Below are positions 16,660 through 25,464 of a stretch of 51,374 nucleotides of DNA, piece after piece. The notes under the pieces are model-generated. The model worked only from the letters and a program-made list of their open reading frames with translations. It did no database searches and was not told where the DNA came from. How positions within the stretch are numbered: position 1 is the first letter of the stretch; each line of letters opens with the position of its first letter. The DNA comes from CAMNAO01 sp045605145 (lineage in GTDB: Bacteria > Bacillota > Clostridia > Oscillospirales > Oscillospiraceae): NCBI GenBank assembly GCA_045605145.1, contig JAZUPH010000066.1, forward strand, positions 1 to 51,374, written 5' to 3'. The translations under genes were made by a program, and so were the position numbers.

Positions 16660-16689
16660 TTGACCTGAGGATGCGATTAATTCTATAAT
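16660..16689 (+). promoter_or_regulatory. SigA-type promoter of the ceramidase-like gene
   Basis: -35 TTGACC (16660-16665), 18-base spacer, perfect -10 TATAAT (16684-16689), about 29 bases before ATG 16725's ribosome site region. Two short inverted repeats lie between the divergent promoters (accgc 16615-16619 with gcggt 16628-16632). Confidence 0.75.
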
Positions 16690-16724
16690 CTAAGCATACA
16701 GAATTAATATTAAGGAGGCTAATT

Positions 16725-18089
16725 ATGTCAAAACTGTATGTAGGCGCCGCGCGGAGAAACATTGACCCCACACCCGATATGTTTCCGATGCCGACCCGTT
16801 TTACCGTTGCGGATGCCATCTATGATTCCTGCTATGTCCGCGCAATTGCTCTCAAAAGCGGAGATAAGACCTTTCTTATGATGATTGCCGAGCTGAGTGA
16901 TTATCCAACGGCGGATAATTTTATAGCCAGGATAGCGGAAGCTGCCGGTATTCCCGAAGAGAACGTGCTCTTTACATTTACCCATAACCATACCTCACCC
17001 TGCGATGAGGCAAACAGCTTCCGTGCAGGCTCTGAGCCGCCTGAGCTGCAACCGCACCGTGAGATGTATAAAGAGATTGAGCTTAAATACTTTATTGAAG
17101 CCGCCAAAGAGGCAGTTGCCACCATGCGGCCCGCGTCTGTTGGTTTTGGCACGGTTAACAGCTATGTCAATGTCAACCGTGACTTTGAAAACAATGCCGG
17201 ATATTGGATAGAGTGCCCGAATTATGAGGGTTACAGTGACAAGACCCTGGCGGTTGTTAAGTTCGTGGATGAAGAAGGCAAACTTATCGCGGCGATTTTG
17301 AATCACGGCACACATTCCACGTCGGCCTTTTTGCAGAAGGACAGTGACCACCTGGTAAAAACATCAGGCAACTTCTCCGGCGTTGCGGCAAAATTTGCCG
17401 AGAGATGCTTTGAGGGCAGTGTAATTGCCTGGACTGCCGGTGCTGCGGGCAATCAGAATCCGCTTATAAGTCACGGCCTGCAGTATGAATATCCTGACGG
17501 ATATACCAGCGGCGTATCCTATCCCGATGGCGTGGGATTCATGATAATGGAATATCTCGGCCGTCGCCATGGAGCGGATGCGGTAAAGTGCATTGAGGGT
17601 ATTGATACATACACGGACGATGTAGAGCTGTCACACTCCAGCACTGTTCTTTTGCTTCCCGCTCAAAAGCGCAGAAAGCTCCCGTCGGGACAACGCATGA
17701 ACAACAGAATGGGCGGAAAAGGTTTGAGGGATGAGAACGAAGTGCCCTACGGCATGCTCCCGCCCATACCCGATCTGAGCGCAACGGTAGAGCCGGATCC
17801 GGATAACCCGGTTAAGATGCATGTGCATCTTCTGACGATAGGTGATATTGCTCTTGTTTTGACCAACGGCGAAATGTATGCCGAACTGGGTAGAGGGATA
17901 AAAGAGCTGTCGCCTTTTGAAAAGACGGTCGTCGTAACATATTCCACCACTACATGTACAGGCTACATTCTCGACAAATCCTCCAAGCATCACAAAGTTT
18001 TCCAGTGCACAAGCCCCGCGATCCCCGGCATGGCAGATGAAATCATCTACGAGGGCACAGCGGCCCTTTTGAAAGCGGCAAAAGGCTGA
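16725..18089 (+). CDS. Neutral/alkaline ceramidase-like hydrolase, no signal peptide
   Basis: A 454-residue protein resembling the N-terminal catalytic domain of neutral/alkaline non-lysosomal ceramidases. Visible signs: an opening VGAARRNIDPTP (the family's usual 'GxGxxDITP'-like start), a probable metal-binding FTHNHTSP near residue 86, a second histidine-rich NHGTHSTS near residue 193, and TAGAAGNQNP near residue 240. It lacks both a signal peptide and the C-terminal immunoglobulin-like domain of true ceramidases, so the substrate is probably different and the enzyme cytoplasmic. The promoter, ribosome site (aaggagg) and terminator are all clear. Divergent from an MFS transporter, which may import its substrate. 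Confidence 0.6.
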   Translation: MSKLYVGAARRNIDPTPDMFPMPTRFTVADAIYDSCYVRAIALKSGDKTFLMMIAELSDYPTADNFIARIAEAAGIPEENVLFTFTHNHTSPCDEANSFRAGSEPPELQPHREMYKEIELKYFIEAAKEAVATMRPASVGFGTVNSYVNVNRDFENNAGYWIECPNYEGYSDKTLAVVKFVDEEGKLIAAILNHGTHSTSAFLQKDSDHLVKTSGNFSGVAAKFAERCFEGSVIAWTAGAAGNQNPLISHGLQYEYPDGYTSGVSYPDGVGFMIMEYLGRRHGADAVKCIEGIDTYTDDVELSHSSTVLLLPAQKRRKLPSGQRMNNRMGGKGLRDENEVPYGMLPPIPDLSATVEPDPDNPVKMHVHLLTIGDIALVLTNGEMYAELGRGIKELSPFEKTVVVTYSTTTCTGYILDKSSKHHKVFQCTSPAIPGMADEIIYEGTAALLKAAKG

Positions 18090-18111
18090 GTAAAGCCCAA
18101 CAACACATCAA

Positions 18112-18147
18112 ACCCGCATTTGTCTGAGACAAATGCGGGTGCTTTTA
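18112..18147 (+). terminator. Intrinsic terminator of the ceramidase-like gene
   Basis: A 13-bp perfect stem, acccgcatttgtc (18112-18124) with gacaaatgcgggt (18128-18140), loop tga, then gctttta. Confidence 0.88.
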
Positions 18148-18329
18148 TGAAACTATGATTCATGGCTGCACAGTGGCAGGGAAGGGCACTGTTTATACTG
18201 TGCAGTACCATATTTCCCGGCAACATACATCTTCTTCTGTGATTACTGCGAAAATCCGCTTCAATAATGCTGGAAAATGGCGTGGCTGCGTATAATACAC
18301 ACAGCAAGCCGTTTTTTTTAATATGCTTC
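18148..18329. other. Non-coding stretch upstream of the cdaA promoter
   Basis: I see no convincing gene or known riboswitch here. One hairpin stands out: ctgcacagt (18166-18174) is complementary to actgtgcag (18197-18205), and an inner cagtg/cactg pair offers an alternative fold. Another GC-rich stretch ends in an eight-T run at about 18312-18319. Its role is unknown. Confidence 0.4.
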
Positions 18330-18358
18330 TTGCCAATTCTGACAGGCTGTTATATAAT
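18330..18358 (+). promoter_or_regulatory. SigA-type promoter of the cdaA-rsgA cluster
   Basis: -35 TTGCCA (18330-18335), 17-base spacer, perfect -10 TATAAT (18353-18358), about 44 bases before the cdaA start. It is the only strong promoter I see before this 14-gene run. Confidence 0.75.
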
Positions 18359-18401
18359 AATATACTGTATATTGCTGCTCTTAGGAAAGGAGTGATGACC
18401 C

Positions 18402-19259
18402 TTGGAGTATATTAGAGAAGCATTGCCGGTCTTTCGTAATTATCTGTCCACCATTGATCTGGGGGACGTGCTTGATATTTTAATAATCGCTTTTCTTATC
18501 TACCGCGTTCTTACCCTCGTCAGAAAAACCAACGCCATGAACGTTGTTAAGGGTATCCTTATCCTGCTTGCGGTGATGTGGATCGCTGAGCTCGTTGGCC
18601 TTAGTGTCATCACATACCTCATCGGCAAAACCTTTGAGATGGGCCTTATCGCGGTGATTATCCTCTTCCAGCCTGAGCTTCGCAGCCTTCTGGAGAGTTT
18701 TGGCAACGGCCGTATAAGGAACCTCCTGCGTGAGCCGCAGTTTAATGAAAAGGATATTGAGCGTACCATTACACAGACTGTTGTCGCCTGCAAGGATATG
18801 GCGCGTGATAAGGTCGGCGCCCTAATAGTGTTTGAGCGGGATATAACGCTGGATAACTATATCGCTTCCGGCACACTTATACAGGCCGATGTTTCTGCCC
18901 AGCTTCTGCGCAACCTTTTCTATCCCAAGGCCCCTCTTCATGACGGCGCGGTTATAGTCCGCGGCTCCGTTATTGAGAGCGCTGCCTGTGTTCTGCCCCT
19001 CTCCGCCAACAATAATCTCAGCCGCGATTTGGGCACCAGACACCGCGCCGGTGTCGGTATCAGCGAGGTTTCGGATGCCGTCATCGTCATTGTGTCGGAA
19101 GAGACCGGTGCTATTTCCCTTGCAACAGCGGGCGTACTCAAGCGCAATCTTTCCGCGGATATGTTTGAATCTCTTCTGCGTAAAGAGCTGATGCCCAACG
19201 AAGGGAAAAACGGTAATTCCGGGAAAAAATTCCGCTTCGAAATTGGGGGTAAAAAATGA
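18402..19259 (+). CDS. cdaA: Diadenylate cyclase CdaA
   Basis: A 285-residue membrane diadenylate cyclase making cyclic di-AMP from two ATP. Three membrane helices occupy about residues 22-85, followed by a DAC domain (about 100-245) with the catalytic DGAVIVRG and RHRAGVGISE motifs and the LSANNN strand. The start is TTG 18402, with aaaggag nine bases upstream and no better codon nearby. It overlaps cdaR by four bases, so their output is coupled. Cyclic di-AMP controls potassium and osmolyte balance and cell-wall stability. Confidence 0.95.
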   Translation: MEYIREALPVFRNYLSTIDLGDVLDILIIAFLIYRVLTLVRKTNAMNVVKGILILLAVMWIAELVGLSVITYLIGKTFEMGLIAVIILFQPELRSLLESFGNGRIRNLLREPQFNEKDIERTITQTVVACKDMARDKVGALIVFERDITLDNYIASGTLIQADVSAQLLRNLFYPKAPLHDGAVIVRGSVIESAACVLPLSANNNLSRDLGTRHRAGVGISEVSDAVIVIVSEETGAISLATAGVLKRNLSADMFESLLRKELMPNEGKNGNSGKKFRFEIGGKK

Positions 19260-20563
19260 AACAAAAGCTGTCCTCAATTTTTAACACCCGCATTTTCTAT
19301 ATCCTTTTCTCTCTTGTCGCGTCCATTGCTCTGTGGGCCTACGTGGGCTACGGTGAGAACAGTGACGAACAGGTGAGGGTCAATAATGTATCCATCGATT
19401 TTGTCAACGCAGAAGAGCTTGCGGAGCATGATCTTGTCCTTACCGGACGGGATCAGGATACGGTTAACCTGCTTATAACCGGTAAGCGCAATTCTATTAT
19501 GAACCTCAATAACGGCAATGTTTCCGTGGTCGTTGACCTTGCCGATATTGTTGAGCATACTGCTGTTACAGGTTCATATCAGCTGCGCTGTCAAATTGTT
19601 TACCCCAACGGATTTGACGAAGATGACGTAGTCTCGGTGACGTCTACTGCCGACTATGTAACAGTTACGGTTGAGAAGCTGGTCTCGGCACAGTTTTATA
19701 TCAATGCTATCTATGATGGCGGACCTGCAGAGGGCTATTCCGCCCAGCCGGTGGAGCTGTCTGATAATTATGTTACTGTCTCCGGTCCCGACTCTGTCGT
19801 CTCCAAAATTGCGAAGGTCGAGGCGCGCTTCTCTGCCTATGACTTCACTGCTGAGGTTAAGCAGGATGTTCTTCTGACCTTGCTGGATGCCGACGGCAAT
19901 ACCATTCCTACGGATGAGCTTACCCTCGACATATCCAATGTCACAGCCACCATACCGGTTATCATGGTTAAGGAGGTTGCTCTTGAGCTTTCCTTTACCG
20001 CATGTAATTCGGCAAATTCCGGCAACATCACCTATACCATTGACCCGCCGACAATCACCCTTGCCGGTGACGCGGAGATCCTGCGGGATATCAATGTGAT
20101 TTCTCTGGGTACCATCGATCCCACTACCTTTAACATCACATACAGCGATACGGTCAGCATCAGGATACCCAACGGCGTGACCAATCTCTCAGGTACCAAT
20201 ACTGCTTCTATCACTGTAAGCATAAGCGGCGTGGATATTACCCGCCTGTCTGTGGTTAATATTACCTATAAGAATGAAACGACCGGTATTTATTACCGCA
20301 TCATCACTCAGAGCCTTGACGTTACCCTTCGCGGCGGCACTGCCTCTCTTGCTTCTGTTGAGGCGAACAATGTGCGCATTGTTGCCGACCTTGCGGAGCT
20401 TGGCAACGCGACCGGCGTCTTCTCCGTGCCTGCGAGGGTGTATGTTGACGGCTACCCGGATATAGACGCAACAGGCACATACAGAATAACGGTTGAGGCC
20501 TCTACAGAGCCGTTCCCTGTTGATGTGCCGCAGGATGTTGTGACTGATGAAGCGTCTGAATGA
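19256..20563 (+). CDS. cdaR: CdaR, YbbR-domain regulator of CdaA
   Basis: A 435-residue protein with one N-terminal membrane helix (about residues 11-28) and an extracytoplasmic part made of tandem YbbR domains; each shows the VSVxxVDITRL-type or 'NVSVVVDLADI' strand pattern, and I count about four. The family binds and modulates CdaA. The ATG overlaps the cdaA stop (ATGA). glmM, the usual third gene of this operon, does not follow; yicC does. Confidence 0.9.
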   Translation: MKQKLSSIFNTRIFYILFSLVASIALWAYVGYGENSDEQVRVNNVSIDFVNAEELAEHDLVLTGRDQDTVNLLITGKRNSIMNLNNGNVSVVVDLADIVEHTAVTGSYQLRCQIVYPNGFDEDDVVSVTSTADYVTVTVEKLVSAQFYINAIYDGGPAEGYSAQPVELSDNYVTVSGPDSVVSKIAKVEARFSAYDFTAEVKQDVLLTLLDADGNTIPTDELTLDISNVTATIPVIMVKEVALELSFTACNSANSGNITYTIDPPTITLAGDAEILRDINVISLGTIDPTTFNITYSDTVSIRIPNGVTNLSGTNTASITVSISGVDITRLSVVNITYKNETTGIYYRIITQSLDVTLRGGTASLASVEANNVRIVADLAELGNATGVFSVPARVYVDGYPDIDATGTYRITVEASTEPFPVDVPQDVVTDEASE

Positions 20564-20575
20564 TGGAGGATATTT

Positions 20576-21454
20576 ATGATTAAAAGTATGACCGGCTACG
20601 GCGGCGCAAAAGGTGTGTCCGGGAAAACCGCTATCACCGTTGAGCTGCGTTCGGTGAATAACCGCTACCTTGATTGCTCCGTACGCATCCCCCGTGTTTA
20701 CACTGCGGCGGAGGACTCCATCAAGTCCGCCGTGTCCAAAACTGTGTCCCGCGGCAAGGTGGATGTATATATCACATTGGATACATCCGCTGCGGACGAT
20801 ACCGTTATTACTCTTAATGAGCCTTTGGCCGCCGCCTATGTGAGCATATTTGACCGCATGGCACAGCTTTATGAGATTCCCAACGACATGACCACCACAA
20901 CCCTCTCCCGTTTTCCCGACATTCTCAAGGCGGAGAAGGTTGAGGCTGACCGGGATGTGCTGTTCGCGGATATTAACGCTGTACTTGCTGAGGCACTTTC
21001 CGGATACGATGCAATGCGTACCACTGAGGGCGCAAGGCTGAGGGAGGACATCCTCTCCCGCCTTGATAGTCTTGAGAGCCTTGTGTCAAAGGCTGAGCTT
21101 CGCTCGCCCGCTACTCTTGGCGAGTACAGAGAGCGCCTTGTTCAAAAAATGCAGGAGGTTCTCGCCTCCACCAATATTGAGGAGCAGCGCATCCTTACCG
21201 AGGCCGCGATCTTTGCGGACAAAATCGCCATTGACGAGGAAACCGTGCGTCTTCGCAGCCATATCGCCCAGGTGCGTGCCATGATGGATGCCAACGAAGC
21301 TGTTGGCAGAAAACTTGACTTCATCGTTCAGGAAATGAACCGCGAAGCCAACACCATCGGCTCCAAGGGCAATGACCTTGAAATGTCAAAGATCGTTGTG
21401 GACATGAAGGCGGTAATCGAAAAGATCCGCGAGCAGGTCCAGAACATTGAGTGA
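20576..21454 (+). CDS. yicC: YicC family protein (endoribonuclease-like)
   Basis: A 292-residue YicC/YloC protein. The opening MIKSMTGYG and ELRSVNNRYLD are diagnostic, and the C-terminal domain holds GRKLDFIVQEMNREANTIGSKGND. Family members have been linked to RNA cleavage. An aggatat-type ribosome site precedes ATG 20576, 12 bases after cdaR. The yicC-remA-gmk-rpoZ order that follows is conserved in Firmicutes. Confidence 0.93.
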   Translation: MIKSMTGYGGAKGVSGKTAITVELRSVNNRYLDCSVRIPRVYTAAEDSIKSAVSKTVSRGKVDVYITLDTSAADDTVITLNEPLAAAYVSIFDRMAQLYEIPNDMTTTTLSRFPDILKAEKVEADRDVLFADINAVLAEALSGYDAMRTTEGARLREDILSRLDSLESLVSKAELRSPATLGEYRERLVQKMQEVLASTNIEEQRILTEAAIFADKIAIDEETVRLRSHIAQVRAMMDANEAVGRKLDFIVQEMNREANTIGSKGNDLEMSKIVVDMKAVIEKIREQVQNIE

Positions 21455-21461
21455 GGTCGCC

Positions 21462-21761
21462 ATGAAACTGATAAACATCGGCTATGGCAACATGGTTTCC
21501 CTGTCGCGGATAATTGCCGTTGTCGGGCCTGACTCTGCACCCATTAAGAGGATCATTACCGAGGGTAAGGACAGGGGAGTGGTCATTGACGCCACCTACG
21601 GCCGTCGAACCCGCGCCGTAATACTAATGGACAGTGGACAGGTAATCCTGTCTGCCATTCAGCCGGAGACCATTGCCGCCAGAGCTGCCGGTAAATCCGT
21701 CAAGGATAATGAAGGTATATCCGCGTCTGAGGACGCGCAGGAGGTGGATGATGATGACTGA
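21462..21761 (+). CDS. remA: RemA-family regulatory protein (DUF370)
   Basis: A 99-residue RemA/YlzA protein. The opening MKLINIGYGNMVS and the central DATYGRRTRAVI stretch are the hallmark of this DNA-binding family, which activates matrix and osmoprotection genes in B. subtilis. ATG 21462 lies seven bases after yicC ends; a GTG at 21447 is also in frame but inside yicC. The usual Firmicutes protein is about 85-90 residues; this one has an acidic C-terminal tail ending in four Asp. Confidence 0.93.
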   Translation: MKLINIGYGNMVSLSRIIAVVGPDSAPIKRIITEGKDRGVVIDATYGRRTRAVILMDSGQVILSAIQPETIAARAAGKSVKDNEGISASEDAQEVDDDD

Positions 21762-22326
21762 AACAGGCGGCGCGCTGATAATCATCTCCGGCCCATCGGC
21801 CGTGGGCAAAAGTACCGTGCTTGAAAAGGTTATGAAAAGACTGCCCAAGTACTGGTTTTCCATATCGGCGACCACCCGCAATCCACGCCCCGGTGAGTCT
21901 GACGGCGTTGAATACTACTTTGTATCCCGCGACCGCTTTGAGCAGATGATCGCCCAGGACGAACTTCTGGAGTATATGGAGTATGCAGGCAATTACTACG
22001 GTACGCCCAGGACCCCAATTGAGGATCATGTCCGTGACGGGTACATCGTGATTCTGGATGTCGATGTGCGCGGAAAGCTGAACATCAGAGAGCGCTACGA
22101 CGAGGGCGTATCCGTGTTCATTGCGCCGCCCAGCCTTGAGGAACTGGAAAGCCGCCTGCGTGGCCGCGGCACCGAGACAGAGGCGGTCATTCAGAAGCGC
22201 CTTGCCGCAGCCAGCCATGAGCTGAGCTACAAGGACACCTACGACTTTGTTGTTGTAAACAACGATGCTGACAAAGCGGCAGATGAACTGCTGCAGATCA
22301 TAATACGGGTTGCTACACCCAACTAA
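21751..22326 (+). CDS. gmk: Guanylate kinase
   Basis: A 191-residue guanylate kinase (GMP + ATP to GDP + ADP). The P-loop is GPSAVGKST near residue 12-20 and the GMP-binding region holds RNPRPGESDGVEYYFVS. Three consecutive ATG codons (21748, 21751, 21754) follow the aggagg at 21739-21744; the middle one has the best spacing. The start overlaps the end of remA by 11 bases. Confidence 0.96.
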   Translation: MMTETGGALIIISGPSAVGKSTVLEKVMKRLPKYWFSISATTRNPRPGESDGVEYYFVSRDRFEQMIAQDELLEYMEYAGNYYGTPRTPIEDHVRDGYIVILDVDVRGKLNIRERYDEGVSVFIAPPSLEELESRLRGRGTETEAVIQKRLAAASHELSYKDTYDFVVVNNDADKAADELLQIIIRVATPN

Positions 22327-22343
22327 GAATGTGAGGATTTAAA

Positions 22344-22544
22344 ATGTTACTTTATCCATCTATGCCCGACCTGCTCAAGAAAATTCACAACCGCTATATG
22401 CTGGTTAATGTCGCCGCCCACAGGGCGCGTCAGATCGCCGAGAAGGCAGAGAACAATCAGGAGCATACCGACGAGAAGGCTGTTTCTGCAGCCGTTAAAG
22501 AGATTGCTGACGGCACTCTCATCGTCAATATTGTTGAGGAGTAA
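22344..22544 (+). CDS. rpoZ: RNA polymerase omega subunit
   Basis: A 66-residue omega subunit that helps assemble RNA polymerase. The motifs MPDLLKKIHNRYMLVNVAAHRARQI and EKAVSAAVKEIADG are typical. It follows gmk by 17 bases, the conserved order. coaBC, often next in related genomes, is absent. Confidence 0.93.
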   Translation: MLLYPSMPDLLKKIHNRYMLVNVAAHRARQIAEKAENNQEHTDEKAVSAAVKEIADGTLIVNIVEE

Positions 22545-22604
22545 TAGATACCCATCCCAGATGGGCTGCTGCGGCGCGGTCGGCGCACCCGTATTTGAGC
22601 TTGC

Positions 22605-22626
22605 AGGGCGCTGTTTCTTGCGCCCT
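22605..22626. other. Hairpin in the rpoZ-priA gap
   Basis: agggcgc (22605-22611) with gcgccct (22620-22626), loop tgtttctt. The gap of 145 bases (22545-22689) also has a short cccat/atggg hairpin (22551-22565) and a T-rich run at 22665-22680. This may be a partial terminator or mRNA processing site within the cluster. Confidence 0.45.
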
Positions 22627-22689
22627 GATGTGCTTGTATTCGGCGCTTGAGTGCGGTGGCAGCTTTTTTGTTTTGTTTGTGAGGTTAGC

Positions 22690-24936
22690 ATGAATACCGG
22701 ACAGATCGCCCGCGTTGCCGTGTCGGTGGCCACTTATATGATCGACCGCCCATACGACTACCGTGTTCCAATTGAACTTAAAGACAGCGTTGTACCGGGA
22801 ATGCGCGTTGTTGTGCCTTTCGGTCGCGGCAATGCCAAGGAAGAGGGCATCGTGTTGTCCGTCACTGATAAAAGTGAGCGCAGTCAGCTCAAGTGCATCC
22901 ATTCTCTCCTTGATGATGAGCCTGTTCTCACACAGGAGCAAATTTCCCTTGCCCTGTGGCTGCATGAGCGATTCTTCTGCACCGTGTATGAAGCTGTCCG
23001 TGCCATGCTGCCCAGCGGCATCTGGTTCAAGGACGGAAAGCGCAGGGTCGGCGACAAGACCGAGAACTATCTTACCCTTGCTGTTTCTTCTGAAGACGCC
23101 GCGCAGTTTGCCGCAAAATCCGTCCGCTCTGCCATGCAGCGCTCGGTGGTGAAGCTGCTGGCGGATTTCGGCACTGTGTCGGAGCGGGAGGCGTGTGAGC
23201 TTACCGGCGCATCTGCCGCCGTGATCCGAAACCTTGTTAAAGCGGGCATCATATCCCGTGAGCCGCGGGAGGCCTTTCGCCGCCCTGACTACGGCTATGT
23301 CGAGCCGGCTGGAGTCTTTGTTCTGAATGAAGAGCAGCAGTCGGCATTTAACGGCCTTGCCGCACAGCTTGATACAAAAAAGGCGCAGGCGGCGCTGCTT
23401 TACGGCGTCACCGGCAGCGGAAAGACCGCGGTTTATATTAAGCTCATTGCCCGCGCCATTTCCCAGGGCAGGCGGGCCATTGTGCTCCTGCCGGAGATCA
23501 GCCTTACGCCGCAGCTTGTGCGCATTTTTATGTCCCACTTCGGGGACGGTGTTGCCGTTCTCCACAGCTCACTGAGTATTGGAGAGCGCTATGACGAGTG
23601 GAAGCGCATACGAAGCGGCCTTGTAAATGTGGTCGTAGGTACCCGCTCCGCTATTTTCGCACCTGTCAGCGACCTGGGCCTTATCATAATTGATGAGGAG
23701 CAGGAAGGGACCTACAAATCTGAAAACAATCCCCGCTACCATGCCCGTGATGTGGCAAAGTACCGCTGTGCCAAGTCTGAGGCACTGCTCCTTCTTGGAA
23801 GTGCAACCCCATCTGTTGAGAGTATGTACTGGGCAAAGCAGGGGACCTATAGTCTGTATAAACTTGCAAGCCGCTTTAATGAGCAGGCTCTGCCCCATGT
23901 AATGATTGCTGATATGCGCAAAGAAGTGCGCTCCGGCAATGTGGGAACTATCGGTTCCGTTTTGTACGGTGAGATTGAAAGCAATATCAAAAACGGAGAG
24001 CAGACAATTTTGTTCCTTAACCGCCGCGGCACCCAGGGGCTTGTTGTCTGCGCAGCTTGCGGCAGTACGCTAAGCTGTCCCAACTGCAGCGTCTCCCTGA
24101 CCTATCATGCCGCAAACAGCCGCCTTGTCTGCCACTATTGCGGCCACTCGGTTACCAGACCGAAGGCCTGTCCTGAGTGCGGCGGAGAACTGATATATTC
24201 CAATCCCGGTACTGAGCAAGTTGAACGGGAGCTTAAAGAGCTTTTCCCCGATACTTCTGTCATAAGAATGGATGCTGACACCGTTAGCGCCGCCCATTCC
24301 CATGAAAAGATACTTGACCGTTTCCGCAACGAGAAAATCCCGATACTTGTGGGAACGCAGATGGTCACAAAAGGCCTTGATTTTCCTAATGTGACGCTCG
24401 TAGGCGTTCTTTCCGCGGATCAGTCAATGTACGCCAACGATTACCGGGCGCAGGAGCGGGCGTTCAGCCTTATAACCCAGGTCGTTGGGCGCTCGGGACG
24501 GGGCGAAATACCCGGCAGGGCGGTCATACAGACTTTCTCGCCCAACAGTGAGCTGATAAGGCTTGCCGCCGTTCAGGATTATGATGGCTTTTATGAACGG
24601 GAGATAGCATTGCGAACCGCAGGTGAGCGCCCGCCGCTTAAGGATATTTTCCGCCTTACTGTTTCCGGCCCTGATGAGACCGATGTACTATGGGCGTGCA
24701 AGCGCATTAAAGACAGCCTTGTTATCCTGCTGGAAGGTCGTCCAGATGCCGTTATTCTCGGCCCGGCGCCTGCATCCCTTATGAAATACATGAACAGATA
24801 CAGATACTGCGTCACCGTCTGCTGCCGGTCGGATAAAGCCATGCGTAATACCGTCATGGCGGTTCTTCGGGACTTTTCCGCAGACAAGCAGAACCGCAGT
24901 ATGGCACTATACGCAGATTACAATCCACTTGACTAA
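22690..24936 (+). CDS. priA: Primosomal protein N' (PriA helicase)
   Basis: A 748-residue PriA, the replication-restart helicase. Order: N-terminal DNA-binding region (RVAVSVATYMIDRPYDYRVP), Walker A GVTGSGKT near residue 250, the DEEQ box in LIIIDEEQEG, an eight-Cys zinc-binding insertion (CAACGSTLSCPNCS, then CHYCGHSVTRPKACPECG), and the helicase C-terminal motifs (GTQMVTKGLDF, QVVGRSGRGEIPG). ATG 22690 with gaggtt upstream is preferred to an earlier in-frame start at 22651. Confidence 0.96.
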   Translation: MNTGQIARVAVSVATYMIDRPYDYRVPIELKDSVVPGMRVVVPFGRGNAKEEGIVLSVTDKSERSQLKCIHSLLDDEPVLTQEQISLALWLHERFFCTVYEAVRAMLPSGIWFKDGKRRVGDKTENYLTLAVSSEDAAQFAAKSVRSAMQRSVVKLLADFGTVSEREACELTGASAAVIRNLVKAGIISREPREAFRRPDYGYVEPAGVFVLNEEQQSAFNGLAAQLDTKKAQAALLYGVTGSGKTAVYIKLIARAISQGRRAIVLLPEISLTPQLVRIFMSHFGDGVAVLHSSLSIGERYDEWKRIRSGLVNVVVGTRSAIFAPVSDLGLIIIDEEQEGTYKSENNPRYHARDVAKYRCAKSEALLLLGSATPSVESMYWAKQGTYSLYKLASRFNEQALPHVMIADMRKEVRSGNVGTIGSVLYGEIESNIKNGEQTILFLNRRGTQGLVVCAACGSTLSCPNCSVSLTYHAANSRLVCHYCGHSVTRPKACPECGGELIYSNPGTEQVERELKELFPDTSVIRMDADTVSAAHSHEKILDRFRNEKIPILVGTQMVTKGLDFPNVTLVGVLSADQSMYANDYRAQERAFSLITQVVGRSGRGEIPGRAVIQTFSPNSELIRLAAVQDYDGFYEREIALRTAGERPPLKDIFRLTVSGPDETDVLWACKRIKDSLVILLEGRPDAVILGPAPASLMKYMNRYRYCVTVCCRSDKAMRNTVMAVLRDFSADKQNRSMALYADYNPLD

Positions 24937-24948
24937 AGGAGAATTGAA

Positions 24949-25455
24949 ATGGCACTTAGAACGATAATCGAAAAAGGGGACAAAACCCTTTCAAAGAAAT
25001 GCCGCCCCGTAACCGAGATAAATAAGCGCATCATCACCTTGCTTGATGACATGATCGACACTCTGCTGGACTCCGGCGGTGTTGGCCTTGCCGCGCCCCA
25101 GGTGGGCATTCTTCGCAGGATCGTTCTGGTGATGGATACCAATAAGACTGAGCTTTCACCTGAAGAGCAGATTATTGAGCTTATTAACCCCGAGATTATC
25201 GAGACCGAGGGTGAGCAGGACGGACCCGAGGGCTGCCTGAGTGTTCCCGGTGTGTTCGGCATGGTCAGCCGTCCCATGCGCGTCAAGGTCCGCGCTATGG
25301 ACCGCAATGGCGAGATGTTTGAAGTGTGGGGTGAGGGGCTCACCGCCCGCGCTTTCTGCCATGAGATCGACCATCTTGAGGGCGTCCTGTTCCTTGAGCG
25401 CAGCACCCATATTCTTACCGATGAAGAGCTCGACGCAATGGGCGCCGAGGATTGA
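24949..25455 (+). CDS. def: Peptide deformylase
   Basis: A 168-residue iron/zinc peptide deformylase that removes N-formyl groups from new proteins. All three motifs are present: GVGLAAPQVG, EGCLSVPG (metal Cys) and HEIDHLEG (metal His and catalytic Glu). It follows priA by 12 bases and precedes fmt, whose product adds the same formyl group. Confidence 0.97.
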   Translation: MALRTIIEKGDKTLSKKCRPVTEINKRIITLLDDMIDTLLDSGGVGLAAPQVGILRRIVLVMDTNKTELSPEEQIIELINPEIIETEGEQDGPEGCLSVPGVFGMVSRPMRVKVRAMDRNGEMFEVWGEGLTARAFCHEIDHLEGVLFLERSTHILTDEELDAMGAED

Positions 25456-25464
25456 GGTGTGTAG

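Noticed and set aside
18148..18401. Possible c-di-AMP riboswitch ahead of cdaA
   Set aside because: No match to the conserved ydaO motif by eye, and the hairpin lies upstream of the promoter.
22525..23565. A 346-codon open frame antisense to priA
   Set aside because: Overlaps PriA's conserved N-terminal half; composition is that of a shadow frame.
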